Source: Moritella sp. 5
GTDB taxonomy: Bacteria > Pseudomonadota > Gammaproteobacteria > Enterobacterales > Moritellaceae
Length of the DNA: 64,000 bases
Assembly (NCBI RefSeq): GCF_018219455.1
Contig: NZ_CP056122.1
Span: forward strand, 1,550,001-1,614,000
Direction: 5' to 3'
Below, one piece after another: positions 17,863 to 28,134 of the stretch. The notes under the pieces were generated by a model that had not been told where the DNA came from, searched no databases, and saw only the letters and a list, made by a program, of their open reading frames with translations. Position 1 is the first letter of the stretch, and every line of letters begins with the position of its first letter. Made by a program: the position numbers and the translations under genes.

Positions 17863-19138
17863 GAAAAGGTCTGTTCGATTTCTTTGTTATAACTCATTTT
17901 TCGGACTTATTATGGCTAGTTTTAGCCCATCAAGTTTTGCGCTAACAATTGAGGATGCATGGAATGCTGCAAAGTATTACGATCCCATTTATCAGCAATC
18001 TCAATTGGATGAGCAAATCAGTGAAACAGGAATAAGATCGAGTCGAAGTGCATTACTCCCGAGCGCTGAAATAACGGCAAGCAGTAATTGGAATGATGGT
18101 CGCAGTAGTTCGAGTAGTTATGGTGTAAGAGTCAATCAAACGATTTGGGATAGCAGTAAGTGGGCGGCCTTGGACCAATCTCAGGCTGATTTTCTTGCTT
18201 CTAAATTAAAGTTTAAACAGAGCCATAACGATCTGGCTGCACGTCTTATTAATGCTTATTTAGCGCTTGCTCAGTCTCAAGGTGATTTGCGTTTAGCGCA
18301 GCAAAAATTCAACGAAGGAACTAAAATGTTACACATTACAGACCTTCGTTATAAAGCAGGTAAAATTCATTCAACAGAGCTTGAAGATATGCGGGCGAAT
18401 AATGTTGATGAACGCGCTAATATCTTAGCAAGCCAATCTAAAGTTGCTGATATGAAGGCGGTATTAATCGCTTTAATTAATATTACTCCGCATGTCGTTT
18501 ATGAAATTGATACGACTAATTTGACCCCGCCTAAGTTGATTGTAAACAGCGAAACTGCTTGGTTAAAGCTTGCCAGTGATAACAGTCCTGAACTGCTTGC
18601 GGCAAAACAGAATGTCCGGGTGGTTGAGTTTGGAAAGGACCAGGCGAAAGCGGGTTATTACCCCACGTTAGCTGGGTCTGTAGGTTACAGTAATAGTAAT
18701 ACAACCAATGATGAGTTTAATGCTAGCCTGAATCTTAGCGCGCCTTTGGACTTAAACGGCTCTACCAGTGCTAATGTTGACCGGGCTAAATTACAGGTAC
18801 TGCGTGCCAAAGAAGAGGTACGAGCGATCGAAATACGAATTAACAGCACTATTTCAAATCGATATACTCAGTTATCGGTTGATTGGGAGCGTGTTGAAAT
18901 TGCCCAGCAGCAAGTAGAATCTCGCTTGCGCGTATTAAAAAGCAAGCAAGTTGTTTACGATGCGGGCATGGCTGAAGTATCGGATGTTATCGATGCACAT
19001 AACCGTCTTTTTGATAGTAAGAATATGCTTCAATCTTTATTTTACGAATACTGGGAACACCGTATTTCTTTGCTTAAGTCTGTAGGAAAGCTGGATGACA
19101 ATACTATCAGTATGATCTCGCGGGCTTTGCAATCATGA
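17855..19138 (+). CDS. TolC family outer-membrane channel protein
   Basis: 427 residues with a signal peptide (to about residue 30, ending SSFA) and two repeats of the outer-membrane efflux protein domain. Features include LTIEDAWNAAKYYDPIYQQ at the mature start, which matches TolC N-termini, and long helices with conserved Leu/Asn in each half. It forms the outer-membrane exit duct for the adaptor and permeases encoded beside it. It overlaps the adaptor gene by 8 bases and the next permease gene by 4 (ATGA), so translation is coupled. Confidence 0.88.
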   Translation: MNKKRSVRFLCYNSFFGLIMASFSPSSFALTIEDAWNAAKYYDPIYQQSQLDEQISETGIRSSRSALLPSAEITASSNWNDGRSSSSSYGVRVNQTIWDSSKWAALDQSQADFLASKLKFKQSHNDLAARLINAYLALAQSQGDLRLAQQKFNEGTKMLHITDLRYKAGKIHSTELEDMRANNVDERANILASQSKVADMKAVLIALINITPHVVYEIDTTNLTPPKLIVNSETAWLKLASDNSPELLAAKQNVRVVEFGKDQAKAGYYPTLAGSVGYSNSNTTNDEFNASLNLSAPLDLNGSTSANVDRAKLQVLRAKEEVRAIEIRINSTISNRYTQLSVDWERVEIAQQQVESRLRVLKSKQVVYDAGMAEVSDVIDAHNRLFDSKNMLQSLFYEYWEHRISLLKSVGKLDDNTISMISRALQS

Positions 19139-20352
19139 CCGGGTTATTGTCTCAAACGATTCAAACTTTACTTGCTCATCGCCTACGCAGCTTTTTAGCC
19201 GTTATTGCTATTGTATGGGGTGTTATCTCAGTATTAGTATTAGTGGCGTTAGGCGAAGGTTTTTATCAAACGAATACCAAGTCTTTTGCGCTATTAATGA
19301 GTGATACTCAAATGGCATTTCCGGGTCAGACGAGCAAGGCTTGGTACGGACTACCTGCTAGAAGAAATGTGTCTCCTTCCGAAAGTGACATGCGTGAACT
19401 ATCTAAACAATCAGCCGTTCGTAATATATCAGTCGTTTATGGGAAATCGAATGTAAGAGTTACAAGTACGCAAGGGCGCTCGCTACCTGGATATGTGAGG
19501 GGGGTTGATAATCAGTTTTTCGAGTTACGAAGCCTGACATTAGCAAAAAAATCGCGGAGAATTAATCGTAGCGATTTAGACAACCACAATCGTGTTGCTG
19601 TGGTTGGCTGGCGGTTAGCTGATATTGGGAATCTAAAAGTTGGTGGAACATTGAATATTAGTGGTATTCCTTTTGTTGTTATTGGGGTAACAGAAAAAAG
19701 TGAAAGTGGTATTTCATTTAATAATGGAGAAAGCCAAGCTATGATCCCCAGTTCAACGTTTAATGATTTATGGAACATCAAACCTGCGATGTTATTAGTG
19801 TCGCCTGCTGAAGCTATTTCTGGCGTGATACTACGTAAGAGCTTGTTATCATTTTTTGCCAAGCAACAACATTTTGATCCCCGTGATAAAGACTCAATAT
19901 ATATACCAGATTTAGGTCGAAGAGCTGCATTCTTTAAGACGCTGTTACGTGGTATTCAGTTATTTCTTGGTGCAAGTGGCGCAATGACTTTAGCTGTTGG
20001 TGCTCTTGGTGTGGCCAATATTATGTTTTTGTCTGTTACTGAGCGCACGCGCGAAATTGGCGTTCGTTTAGCGATTGGAGCGACACCAAATAATATACTC
20101 GGACAATTTTTAGTTGAAGGTGTGATCTTAGTGGCTTGTGGTACGGCGATCGGCATTATTTCTTCTTATGGCATTGTTGCGTTATTGAATTATATTGGCA
20201 TGCCTGAGTGGCTTGGTTTTCCAACGATAACGCTTGAGGCTGTTTGGATGTCGTTAGGTGTAATTACCGTACTTGCTCTTTTTGCTTCTTATTTTCCAGC
20301 TAGACGTGCTTCAAACCTTGTTCCTGTTATTGCTTTGAATGCGAGGGCTTGA
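19135..20352 (+). CDS. MacB-like ABC transporter permease (first)
   Basis: 405 residues: an N-terminal membrane helix (about 18-40), a large periplasmic MacB-type domain (about 45-265) and an FtsX domain with three helices near the C-terminus. The segment ERTREIGVRLAIGATPNNI is the conserved cytoplasmic loop of MacB/FtsX permeases. Unlike canonical MacB, the ATPase is not fused and is encoded three genes along. The start overlaps the TolC stop as ATGA. It probably forms a heterodimer with the next permease. Confidence 0.87.
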   Translation: MTGLLSQTIQTLLAHRLRSFLAVIAIVWGVISVLVLVALGEGFYQTNTKSFALLMSDTQMAFPGQTSKAWYGLPARRNVSPSESDMRELSKQSAVRNISVVYGKSNVRVTSTQGRSLPGYVRGVDNQFFELRSLTLAKKSRRINRSDLDNHNRVAVVGWRLADIGNLKVGGTLNISGIPFVVIGVTEKSESGISFNNGESQAMIPSSTFNDLWNIKPAMLLVSPAEAISGVILRKSLLSFFAKQQHFDPRDKDSIYIPDLGRRAAFFKTLLRGIQLFLGASGAMTLAVGALGVANIMFLSVTERTREIGVRLAIGATPNNILGQFLVEGVILVACGTAIGIISSYGIVALLNYIGMPEWLGFPTITLEAVWMSLGVITVLALFASYFPARRASNLVPVIALNARA

Positions 20353-20354
20353 GA

Positions 20355-21638
20355 ATGTTACTCCCAATAAGACAAATTTTCCAGGAGATGGCTGCCGAAA
20401 AGTTGCGCCTTAGTTTAACCATTTTAGCCGTTGTGTGGGCAACGCTATGTATTGCTATTATGTTAGCTTCTGGTGAAGGCTTACGGCAAGGACTTATTCG
20501 AAGTTCTGAAAGTGGTAATGGCAAACTTATTTATTTGACAGGCGGCTACGCGACTAAAAATGTGGGAGATTTTTATATTGGTAAACAGCTTAAATTAAAG
20601 AGTGAAGATCTTAATGTTATTAAAGTGCTGCCGAGTGTTAAAAATGTCCAACCAAGTGCAAAATGGGATGAACGTGTGACGTTTGAGAATCGTCGAGCAT
20701 GGCAAGTGCCGCTTGGTGTTTATCCTGGATACCAAACGATGACTGGTTTGAAAATTAGAGCCGGAGGACGCTGGTTTAATCCTATGGATATGAAGGAACA
20801 GCGTAAGGTCATTGTCATGGGTGAAAATGCCGCGATCTCTCTATTTAATCAATCGGATAGGTTTGACTGGATTAACACGCCTACTTTAAATGTTGACCCC
20901 GTGGGGAAAAAAGTCAAGGTAGGCAGTGAAGAATTCATCGTTATCGGGCTGATAAAAAGTAGCAGTGCAAATGTAGAGCAAGGAATTCCATTGAACGAGT
21001 CGATCTTTGTGCCGTTCTCTACTTGGCAGCGTTTTCATCAAAACAGCGCTATTTCTGCGCTCAATATTGAGCCTGTTAAGGAAGTGGACCGAAAGCAAGT
21101 TGCGGCCACAGTGAAACAAGTGATAGCGAGAAAGTATGGTGCAAGCGTCGAGGACAAGCAGTTGGTTCAGGTCCAAGATATGTTGTTGAGGCAAAAAACG
21201 ATGCGTCGTTTCTTAATCGGTTTACAAAGTTTTTTAGGTATTATCGGGTTTGTTACTTTAGGTGTTGCGGGTATTGGGATCGCTAATGTGCTGTATGCAA
21301 CGGTTAAGCGGGCTACTCGTGACATTGGCTTAAGAATGGCTGTAGGAGCAAGTCCTGCAACGATCAGACTTCATTATTTGACTCAGTCTCTTTTTACTAT
21401 GGCAATTGGAGGGGGACTCGGATTAGGGCTGACTTTTGGCTTGATAAATTCGATTCAGGCGTTACCTATTTCGGGAAATCGTTTGTATGAAGAACTCGGA
21501 AAACCAACACCTGAACTCTCTTTTTCTATCATCGGCTTGGTTATTCTTGCCCTAAGTCTAGTCGGAGTCGCGGCGGCTTGGTTTCCTGCAAATAGGGCCG
21601 CCAGCATTACACCTTTAGAGGCGTTACAAAGTGAATGA
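20355..21638 (+). CDS. MacB-like ABC transporter permease (second)
   Basis: 427 residues with the same plan as its neighbour: N-terminal helix, periplasmic MacB core, then three C-terminal helices with the loop KRATRDIGLRMAVGASPATI. Sequence identity to the first permease looks low, so they are ancient paralogues and not a recent duplication. I chose the ATG at 20355 with GAGG upstream. A TTG two codons earlier, overlapping the previous stop, is the alternative. It overlaps the ATPase gene by 8 bases. Confidence 0.85.
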   Translation: MLLPIRQIFQEMAAEKLRLSLTILAVVWATLCIAIMLASGEGLRQGLIRSSESGNGKLIYLTGGYATKNVGDFYIGKQLKLKSEDLNVIKVLPSVKNVQPSAKWDERVTFENRRAWQVPLGVYPGYQTMTGLKIRAGGRWFNPMDMKEQRKVIVMGENAAISLFNQSDRFDWINTPTLNVDPVGKKVKVGSEEFIVIGLIKSSSANVEQGIPLNESIFVPFSTWQRFHQNSAISALNIEPVKEVDRKQVAATVKQVIARKYGASVEDKQLVQVQDMLLRQKTMRRFLIGLQSFLGIIGFVTLGVAGIGIANVLYATVKRATRDIGLRMAVGASPATIRLHYLTQSLFTMAIGGGLGLGLTFGLINSIQALPISGNRLYEELGKPTPELSFSIIGLVILALSLVGVAAAWFPANRAASITPLEALQSE

Positions 21639-22344
21639 TAATAATATGATACCTACGGCTGAAACACTCGTTATTCTAAATGGGATCAGTAAGCATTATA
21701 AAAGTGGTGATGAAGAAATACGTGCCTTGGACCGTGTTTCTTTGTCGATAAATAAAGGTGAGTTTCTTTCTATATTAGGCCCCTCGGGCTCTGGTAAATC
21801 AACATTAATGAATATGCTCGGCTGTTTAGATAAACCAACCTTGGGTGAGTACTATTTGAATAGCCAAGATGTGTCCGCATTAAGCGGTAATCAGTTAGCA
21901 AAAATTCGTAATCTGAATATTGGATTCGTTTTTCAAAGTTTTAATTTATTGGAATATGCGAGTGCATTGGAAAATGTCGCTCTACCTTTGGTGTATCGAG
22001 GCGTAAAAGCAGCTGAAAGAAGGAAAAAAGCGGCTGCATTGCTTGAACGAGTTGGTTTGGGGGATCGTATGCACCATAAGCCTAATCAACTCTCAGGGGG
22101 TCAAAAGCAGCGAGTTGCGATTGCTCGCGCATTAGTTAATGATCCTCAAATAATCTTGGCGGATGAACCGACGGGAGCGTTAGATTCTAAATCAGGTGCC
22201 GAAATTGAAGCCTTGTTTAATGAATTGCACAGAGAAGGTCGAACCTTCATTATCGTCACTCATGATAATGCTTTAGCTCAGCGTACCAAACGTATTATCA
22301 ATATCAAAGATGGAAAAATTGTTTCAGATGAACGTGTGGTTTAG
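21631..22344 (+). CDS. ABC transporter ATP-binding protein (MacB/LolD type)
   Basis: 237 residues. Walker A is GPSGSGKST, the Q-loop VFQSFNLL, the signature LSGGQKQR, Walker B IILADEP followed by TGALDSKSG, and the switch His is in VTHD. The TGALD motif and overall length are those of MacB/LolD-class ATPases. It powers the two upstream FtsX permeases. It is the last gene of the operon and is followed by a strong hairpin. The exported compound (macrolide, peptide, toxin or lipoprotein) cannot be told from sequence. Confidence 0.9.
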   Translation: MNDNNMIPTAETLVILNGISKHYKSGDEEIRALDRVSLSINKGEFLSILGPSGSGKSTLMNMLGCLDKPTLGEYYLNSQDVSALSGNQLAKIRNLNIGFVFQSFNLLEYASALENVALPLVYRGVKAAERRKKAAALLERVGLGDRMHHKPNQLSGGQKQRVAIARALVNDPQIILADEPTGALDSKSGAEIEALFNELHREGRTFIIVTHDNALAQRTKRIINIKDGKIVSDERVV

Positions 22345-22412
22345 TTTACGATTCCAGCTTAATGTTATGATGAAACCGCAATCTCAGGGCGCTTATTATG
22401 TGACGTGATAAT

Positions 22413-22448
22413 ACTTGGTAATAGCGTAAACTATTACCAAGTTATTTT
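22413..22448. terminator. Bidirectional terminator between efflux operon and arsJ
   Basis: ACTTGGTAATAG (22413-22424) pairs perfectly over 12 bp with CTATTACCAAGT (22431-22442), with a 6-nt loop, and is followed by TATTTT. It lies between two convergent operons. Confidence 0.88.
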
Positions 22449-22453
22449 GCGGT

Positions 22454-23674
22454 TTAGCTTGTCGGTGAGTCTTTTAGCTTTAATGCAATAATGGCTGAGA
22501 GGGAGATGAATAGCGCGGAAATCCATAAGCACATTTCCAAGCCGTACAGTTGAAATACCCAGCCCGATAATACAGTACCTATCAGCCGTCCCATTGCGTT
22601 AGCCATGTAGTAAAAGCCTACATCCATGGATACGCCATCACTGCTGGCTAAACTCACAATTAAGTAACTGTGTAATGATGAGTTGATGGCAAACAAGCCA
22701 CCAAAGGTTAATAAGCCAACGATAATCGAGAATTGCACATAGAATTGATAATGCAGTGCAATGGCAATTAAAACTGGAATAATGGCTAAATAACCTGCCC
22801 ATCGTGCTGCTGAACTTGGTGATGGTGATTTACCGGTGAAGCGTGGAGCGATTGACTGCACTATGCCATAACCGATAACCCAACTTGCCATAAAGCCGCC
22901 AACCCACCAATGATCCCAGTTAAAGCTTGTTGCTAAAAATACCGGGAGTGCAACGACAAACCAAACGTCACGGGCACCGAATAAAAACAACCGTGCCGCA
23001 GAGAGTAAGTTTATCGAACGACTCTTAGAAAATATTTCCGTAAATTTAGGTTTATTTTTGGCTTTACCTAGTTCGGCTTTTAAACTGATTAAACTCCACA
23101 TCCAGACCACAGATAGCATTGCAGCCATGATCTGAATTGCACCTTGGAATCCCAGCGTGGTTAATAGGACACCACCCAAGAAAAAACCAACCCCTTTTAA
23201 CGCATTTTTAGAACCGGTAAGAACCGCAACCCATTGGTACAGCTTGTTGTTACTGCCGCTATCATTACCTTTTGGAACCAGTAACTTAATGGCACTTTTG
23301 GCGCTCATCTTATTTAGGTCTTTAGCAATACCAGATAAGGCTTGTGCGATCATCACATAAACAACAGTCAGCATGTCAGCGGGTACGGTTAACATCATTA
23401 AGGCGACAATTTGCATCCCTAAACCAATGTTCATGGTTTTATTTAATCCCAGCCGAGCACCTAGCCAACCACCAATTAAATTAGTGATAACGCCAAATAC
23501 TTCATAAAACAAAAATAACATGGCGATATTAAAAGGGCTGTAGCCAAGTTGATGGAAATACAGCACAACCAACATGCGCAATGCGCCATCGGTTAAGGTG
23601 AAAGCCCAATAATTACCGGTAATTATGAGATATTGTTTTATTTGTGGTGAAATACCCGCTAACGCTTTTATCAT
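22454..23674 (-). CDS. arsJ: Organoarsenical efflux MFS transporter ArsJ
   Basis: 406 residues with about 12 membrane segments of the major facilitator superfamily. It begins [25 protein letters not shown]. The identification as ArsJ rests on sequence type plus its position directly after a GAPDH gene in an arsR-acr3 operon. ArsJ exports 1-arseno-3-phosphoglycerate made by the linked GAPDH from arsenate and glyceraldehyde 3-phosphate. Its ATG overlaps the GAPDH stop as ATGA. A longer frame to 23731 runs inside the GAPDH gene and is not the start. Confidence 0.9.
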   Translation of the reverse strand: MIKALAGISPQIKQYLIITGNYWAFTLTDGALRMLVVLYFHQLGYSPFNIAMLFLFYEVFGVITNLIGGWLGARLGLNKTMNIGLGMQIVALMMLTVPADMLTVVYVMIAQALSGIAKDLNKMSAKSAIKLLVPKGNDSGSNNKLYQWVAVLTGSKNALKGVGFFLGGVLLTTLGFQGAIQIMAAMLSVVWMWSLISLKAELGKAKNKPKFTEIFSKSRSINLLSAARLFLFGARDVWFVVALPVFLATSFNWDHWWVGGFMASWVIGYGIVQSIAPRFTGKSPSPSSAARWAGYLAIIPVLIAIALHYQFYVQFSIIVGLLTFGGLFAINSSLHSYLIVSLASSDGVSMDVGFYYMANAMGRLIGTVLSGWVFQLYGLEMCLWISALFISLSAIIALKLKDSPTS

Positions 23675-24678
23675 TTGTCTAAGCGACCTACCATTCGAGC
23701 CAATTCTGCGGCGCGATTTGCATAACCCCATTCATTGTCATACCAAGCATAAATTTTCACTTGCGTACCATTAACAACCATCGTTGATAAGGCATCAATG
23801 ATGCTTGAGCGCGGATCGGTTTTATAATCAACCGATACTAATGGGCGTTCTTCATAACCAAGGATGTCTTTAAGTTCGTTTTCTGCCGCTTGCTTGAAGT
23901 AACTGTTAACTTCTTCTGCTGTTGTTTCACGTTCAACTTCAAAAACACAATCGGTGAGTGATGCGTTTGCTAGTGGCACTCGGATAGCATGACCGTTTAA
24001 CTTACCAGTTAATTCGGGGAAAATATTGGTAATTGCCGTTGCAGATCCCGTCGTTGTCGGTATCAATGATGTACCACAAGCACGGGCACGACGTAAATCA
24101 GCATGTGGTGCATCCAGAATAGTTTGTGTATTTGTGATGTTGTGGATCGTGGTCATTGAACCATGTTTAATGCCCAATTTTTCTTTTAACACTTTAACCA
24201 CTGGCGCGAGGCAGTTGGTGGTACAAGACGCTGCGGTAACAATAGGGTGGAGGTCTTTGTTATAAAGATCATCATTCACACCCATCACCACGTTTAACAC
24301 ACCTTCTTCTTTTACTGGCGCTGTTACAACTACGCGCTTAACACCTTGGTCTAAATAACCTTGCAGTAGAGCGGATGTTTTCATTTTGCCCGATGCTTCC
24401 AGTACCACGTCACACTGTGACCAGTCGGTATCGGTAATGGCGGTATTACGTGTACAAGGAATAAAGCGGTCTGCGATGATCATTTGATCGCCAAGATGTT
24501 CAGCTTGATGCTCCCAACGGCCATGAATAGAGTCAAAATTAAGTAAGTGCGCCAGTGTTTCTGCATTACCAGCAGGATCATTAATTTGCACAATTTCAAT
24601 ATCATCCCAATTAAAGGCTGCGCGCATTGCCAGACGACCCATACGGCCAAATCCATTTATACCGATTTTAATAGTCAT
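23671..24678 (-). CDS. Arsenic-operon glyceraldehyde-3-phosphate dehydrogenase
   Basis: 335 residues with the NAD-binding INGFGRMGR motif, the catalytic Cys152 in [11 protein letters not shown] and the conserved C-terminal [11 protein letters not shown]. In arsJ operons this enzyme uses arsenate in place of phosphate to give 1-arseno-3-phosphoglycerate, which ArsJ pumps out. It is unlikely to be the only glycolytic GAPDH, since it sits in a resistance operon. The ATG at 24678 has GGAG 6 nt upstream. A TTG four codons earlier overlaps that ribosome site and is rejected. Confidence 0.9.
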   Translation of the reverse strand: MTIKIGINGFGRMGRLAMRAAFNWDDIEIVQINDPAGNAETLAHLLNFDSIHGRWEHQAEHLGDQMIIADRFIPCTRNTAITDTDWSQCDVVLEASGKMKTSALLQGYLDQGVKRVVVTAPVKEEGVLNVVMGVNDDLYNKDLHPIVTAASCTTNCLAPVVKVLKEKLGIKHGSMTTIHNITNTQTILDAPHADLRRARACGTSLIPTTTGSATAITNIFPELTGKLNGHAIRVPLANASLTDCVFEVERETTAEEVNSYFKQAAENELKDILGYEERPLVSVDYKTDPRSSIIDALSTMVVNGTQVKIYAWYDNEWGYANRAAELARMVGRLDK

Positions 24679-24763
24679 TTTATTCTCCAAAATATAGATT
24701 ATTTTAATTTGTTTTCTATTTAATTACTGCGTAGATTACTATTTTTATTAACGTAAGTTTAGT

Positions 24764-25792
24764 CTAAGACCTTGAATAGTTAAAAGAACCTTGGCTACGA
24801 TTAATAATGGCTACGAGTGATAGCATAATAGGCACTTCAACGAGTACACCCACCACCGTGGCAAGTGCTGCGCCAGAATGCAGCCCAAATAACGAGATAG
24901 CAACGGCGACAGCGAGCTCAAAGAAATTGGAGGTACCAATTAAGCAGGCCGGACCTGCGATGTTATGCGGTAGTTTAAGGCGTTTTGCGGCGAAAAAAGT
25001 AATCGCAAAGATCATGTATGTCTGTAATGCCAGCGGAATAGCGATGAGAAGAATGGTCTTAGGATCGTTAAGTAAGGTGTTAGCCTGAAAACCAAACAGT
25101 AAAGCAACCGTGGCGAGTAGGCCTAAGATAGACCAAGGTTTTAGCTTTGCTAGCGCATGCTGAATTGCTTCTTTGTCGCTTGATTTATTTAATGTTTTAC
25201 GTGTCAGGATACCTGCAATTAAGGGCAGTACAACATAGAGTAAAACAGATAACAGCAAGGTTTCCCAAGGTACGTTGATATCACTGACTTCCAGTAAAAA
25301 TGCAGCGATAGGGGCAAATGCAAAGACCATAATAATATCGTTTACGGACACTTGCACTAAAGTATAATTTGCATCTCCTTTGGTGAGTTGTGACCAAACA
25401 AATACCATTGCAGTACAAGGCGCGACACCGAGTAAGATCATCCCCGCGATATATTCTTGTGCAGAGCTGGGGTCGACCATGTCAGCGAAAAACACTTTAA
25501 AAAATAACCAGGCAAAAGCAGCCATCGTAAAGGGTTTAATGATCCAATTAATGAATACGGTGAGGAATAATCCTTTTGGATTTTTGCCGACATCTTTAAT
25601 GGCAGAAAAATCGATTTGTACCATCATTGGATAAATCATTATCCAGATAAAGACGGCGACAACTAAGTTAACATGTGCCATTTCTAAATCTGCAATTAAC
25701 TGAAAAACGTCTGGTTGCCAAGCGCCTAAAATCACACCTGTGGTGATAGCAAGTGCTACCCATACTGATAAATACCGTTCAAATATACCCAT
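24764..25792 (-). CDS. acr3: ACR3 family arsenite efflux transporter
   Basis: 342 residues with about ten membrane helices. The catalytic Cys of ACR3 permeases is seen in [13 protein letters not shown] (Cys126), and [13 protein letters not shown] plus the late [14 protein letters not shown] segment are family hallmarks. It exports arsenite (and possibly antimonite) driven by the membrane potential. It lies 8 bases after arsR and 85 bases before GAPDH. No arsC arsenate reductase is in the window; arsenate is handled by GAPDH-ArsJ, or by an arsC elsewhere. Confidence 0.93.
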   Translation of the reverse strand: MGIFERYLSVWVALAITTGVILGAWQPDVFQLIADLEMAHVNLVVAVFIWIMIYPMMVQIDFSAIKDVGKNPKGLFLTVFINWIIKPFTMAAFAWLFFKVFFADMVDPSSAQEYIAGMILLGVAPCTAMVFVWSQLTKGDANYTLVQVSVNDIIMVFAFAPIAAFLLEVSDINVPWETLLLSVLLYVVLPLIAGILTRKTLNKSSDKEAIQHALAKLKPWSILGLLATVALLFGFQANTLLNDPKTILLIAIPLALQTYMIFAITFFAAKRLKLPHNIAGPACLIGTSNFFELAVAVAISLFGLHSGAALATVVGVLVEVPIMLSLVAIINRSQGSFNYSRS

Positions 25793-25800
25793 GTTCGTTC

Positions 25801-26148
25801 TTACCCGCAGTGTTGTTGTGTTCTTTCTGGGCGTTTACCCATACCGTTTAGTCGTTGTATATCAGTACTTATTAAGCTGCCATTTTGTTGTGTGCTAAGA
25901 TCTATAATGGTTTTTTGCCATTCAGGTAATTCTGGGTTAATTGCATAGAACACCCATTGTTTATACTTTCTATCAATTAATAAACCAGACTTACGGAGTT
26001 GAGATAAATTACGAGAAATGCTGGGCTGACTGGCTGTCACGGCTGAGATTAATTCACATACGCAAAGCTCTTTTTCAATATCAATTAACATTAATATTCT
26101 TAGACGAGTTTCGTCAGAAAGAATTTTAAAAAGTTGTGTCGGTTCCAT
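25801..26148 (-). CDS. arsR: Arsenical resistance repressor ArsR
   Basis: 115 residues, ArsR/SmtB winged-helix. The metalloid-binding motif ELCVCEL (Cys29, Cys31) is at the start of the recognition region, followed by the helix-turn-helix with [18 protein letters not shown]. ArsR represses its own operon and leaves DNA when As(III) binds the Cys cluster. It is the first gene of arsR-acr3-gapdh-arsJ. The upstream region has three evenly spaced GTTATAT motifs that could be its operator. Confidence 0.92.
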   Translation of the reverse strand: MEPTQLFKILSDETRLRILMLIDIEKELCVCELISAVTASQPSISRNLSQLRKSGLLIDRKYKQWVFYAINPELPEWQKTIIDLSTQQNGSLISTDIQRLNGMGKRPERTQQHCG

Positions 26149-26450
26149 ATTGTGTACTCATATATGTTTTTTGTTATGTGATTAGTGTATGCGTCAATTG
26201 TTATATGTGTCAAATGTTATATTCGATCTGTGTTATATTAGTTTGATGGCTCAGATATAAATATGAGTGATATGTAATATAAATTTAATACCTAAGTGGT
26301 ATAAAGAGATTGTTCTATGTCATTAATTATCTTAAAATTAGCAAGCTAATTTACTGCTTTAATTTAACCAATAAATATTATCGCTAATCATGCTCACGGT
26401 TATCATGTCGAGGGTATAGGCGCTAAGTCCAGCTTATATAGGTCTCGTTA
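26149..26450. promoter_or_regulatory. Divergent promoter region of the ars operon and CPA2 antiporter gene, with periodic repeats
   Basis: 302 AT-rich bases. GTTATAT occurs at 26200-26206, 26216-26222 and 26232-26238, at an exact 16-bp period, with a related GTTATGT at 26173. They lie 52-90 bases upstream of the arsR start, so they fit an operator/promoter for the minus-strand operon. The right-hand half shows no strong hairpin or ORF. Confidence 0.55.
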
Positions 26451-28058
26451 ATGGATACTACTCTTTTACTCTTTATCGCCACTGCATTCAGTTTTGGTAT
26501 GCTTGTTAATCTTACCGGATTACCACCTATGGTTGGTTTCCTATTAGCGGGTTTTGCGCTTAATTTTTATGGTTTTGAAGCGACTGAAGGTTTGCAGACA
26601 TTTGCAGATCTCGGTGTTACCTTGCTCTTGTTTTCGATTGGCTTAAAGTTAGATATACGTACTTTGTTTAAAGCCGAGGTATGGGGTGGGGCAAGTGTGC
26701 ATATTTTTGCCAGTATTGCTTTTTATGCAGTCGTTTTATTTATCTTAAAACAAGTTGGTTTAACTTTTTTTACTAACCTCGATACCTTTTCACTGGTGCT
26801 TGTCGCATTTACATTAAGTTTTTCAAGTACTGTATTTGCAGTGAAAATCCTAGAAGAAAAGAGTGAAACAAACTCGTTATATGGTCGTATCGCGATTGGT
26901 ATTTTGATCATGCAAGATATCTTTGCCGTGGTATTTTTAACTGTCTCAGTCGGTAAGATTCCGTCGCTGTTTGCTGTTATTTTATTAGCATTACCGTTAA
27001 TTAGACCACTGTTGTTTAAATTGTTAGACAGAGTCGGCCACGGTGAATTGTTGGTTCTGTACGGTATTTTCCTTTCGCTTGTGCTTGGCGCTGGGTTGTT
27101 TGAATCGGTAGGTATGAAAGCTGATTTGGGTGCGTTGATTGCCGGTATGTTGTTAGCGGGTCACCCCAGTGCCAAACAGATGGCAAAGTCTTTGTTTAAT
27201 ATGAAAGAGATGCTACTTGTTTGTTTCTTCCTCAGCATAGGGTTAGGTGGACTCCCGACGGTAGATCACTTGTTTGTTGCAGGTATTTTGGCGGTCTTAT
27301 TGTTTGGTAAAATAGCCTTATATTTCTTTACGTTGGCGAAATTTAAATTACGCGCTCGTACATCATTATTTGCGGCATTTTCGTTGGCAAACTACAGTGA
27401 GTTTGGTTTGATTGTGGCGGCGTTAGCGACTTATAAAGGTTGGTTATCACAAGATTGGCTGATTATTACAGCACTTGCGGTATCGCTTAGTTTTGTAATT
27501 GCCTCGTTGCTTAATAAGTATGCTGATGACATCTATAGTCGCTTTACCGATAAGTTAGCGCGTTTTCAGACTACGGATTTACATATTGATGATCGTCCGG
27601 TTTCCCTTGGTGATGCCGAGATCTTGGTGATGGGTATGGGCCGAATTGGTGCTGGTGCGTATGATGAATTGCAATCTCAATATGGTGGTAAGGTATTAGG
27701 CCTTGATTACAATAACCAAAAGACCTTGAATCATCTTGAATTAGGTCGACGAGTTATCACCGGTGATGCACTGGACACGGATTTTTGGAATAAGCTGGAA
27801 ATGACTGACAACATCAAACTGGTGTTATTGGCCATGCCTGACCATCATGGTAATCACTATGCTGCGGAGCAGTTACAAAAGATGGACAGTTGTAGTTTCC
27901 AAGTTGCTGCGCTTGCACATTTTAAGAGTGATGAAGATGAGCTGAGAGCGCTTGGCGTGAATCCTGTTTATAACATGTATCAAGAAGCGGGAGCGGGTTT
28001 CGCTCACCATGTTTGGACTGAATTAAAAATTCCAACACGCCCTCCTGTCGATAGTTAA
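26451..28058 (+). CDS. CPA2 family cation:proton antiporter with TrkA-N domain (KefC/YbaL-like)
   Basis: 535 residues. The N-terminal 385 or so form 12-13 membrane helices of the Na+/H+ exchanger CPA2 fold. The cytoplasmic part has a TrkA-N/RCK nucleotide-binding domain starting EILVMGMGRIGAGAYDEL, a slightly altered GxGxxG. No TrkA-C domain follows. This is the KefB/KefC/YbaL plan: potassium or sodium efflux gated by nucleotide or glutathione adducts. Being divergent from ars may be coincidence, although thiol stress links both. The ribosome site is weak. Confidence 0.87.
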   Translation: MDTTLLLFIATAFSFGMLVNLTGLPPMVGFLLAGFALNFYGFEATEGLQTFADLGVTLLLFSIGLKLDIRTLFKAEVWGGASVHIFASIAFYAVVLFILKQVGLTFFTNLDTFSLVLVAFTLSFSSTVFAVKILEEKSETNSLYGRIAIGILIMQDIFAVVFLTVSVGKIPSLFAVILLALPLIRPLLFKLLDRVGHGELLVLYGIFLSLVLGAGLFESVGMKADLGALIAGMLLAGHPSAKQMAKSLFNMKEMLLVCFFLSIGLGGLPTVDHLFVAGILAVLLFGKIALYFFTLAKFKLRARTSLFAAFSLANYSEFGLIVAALATYKGWLSQDWLIITALAVSLSFVIASLLNKYADDIYSRFTDKLARFQTTDLHIDDRPVSLGDAEILVMGMGRIGAGAYDELQSQYGGKVLGLDYNNQKTLNHLELGRRVITGDALDTDFWNKLEMTDNIKLVLLAMPDHHGNHYAAEQLQKMDSCSFQVAALAHFKSDEDELRALGVNPVYNMYQEAGAGFAHHVWTELKIPTRPPVDS

Positions 28059-28070
28059 TATAATCAATAT

Positions 28071-28115
28071 ACGAAGGTAACTAGCATGGCTCAATCAGTT
28101 CTAAGTTACCTTCGT
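28071..28115. terminator. Hairpin between convergent antiporter and DUF218 genes
   Basis: ACGAAGGTAACT (28071-28082) pairs over 12 bp with AGTTACCTTCGT (28104-28115), with a 21-nt loop. It sits between two convergent genes. There is no long T-run, so efficiency is uncertain. Confidence 0.6.
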
Positions 28116-28134
28116 TAGTACTTTGTAAGCTAAA

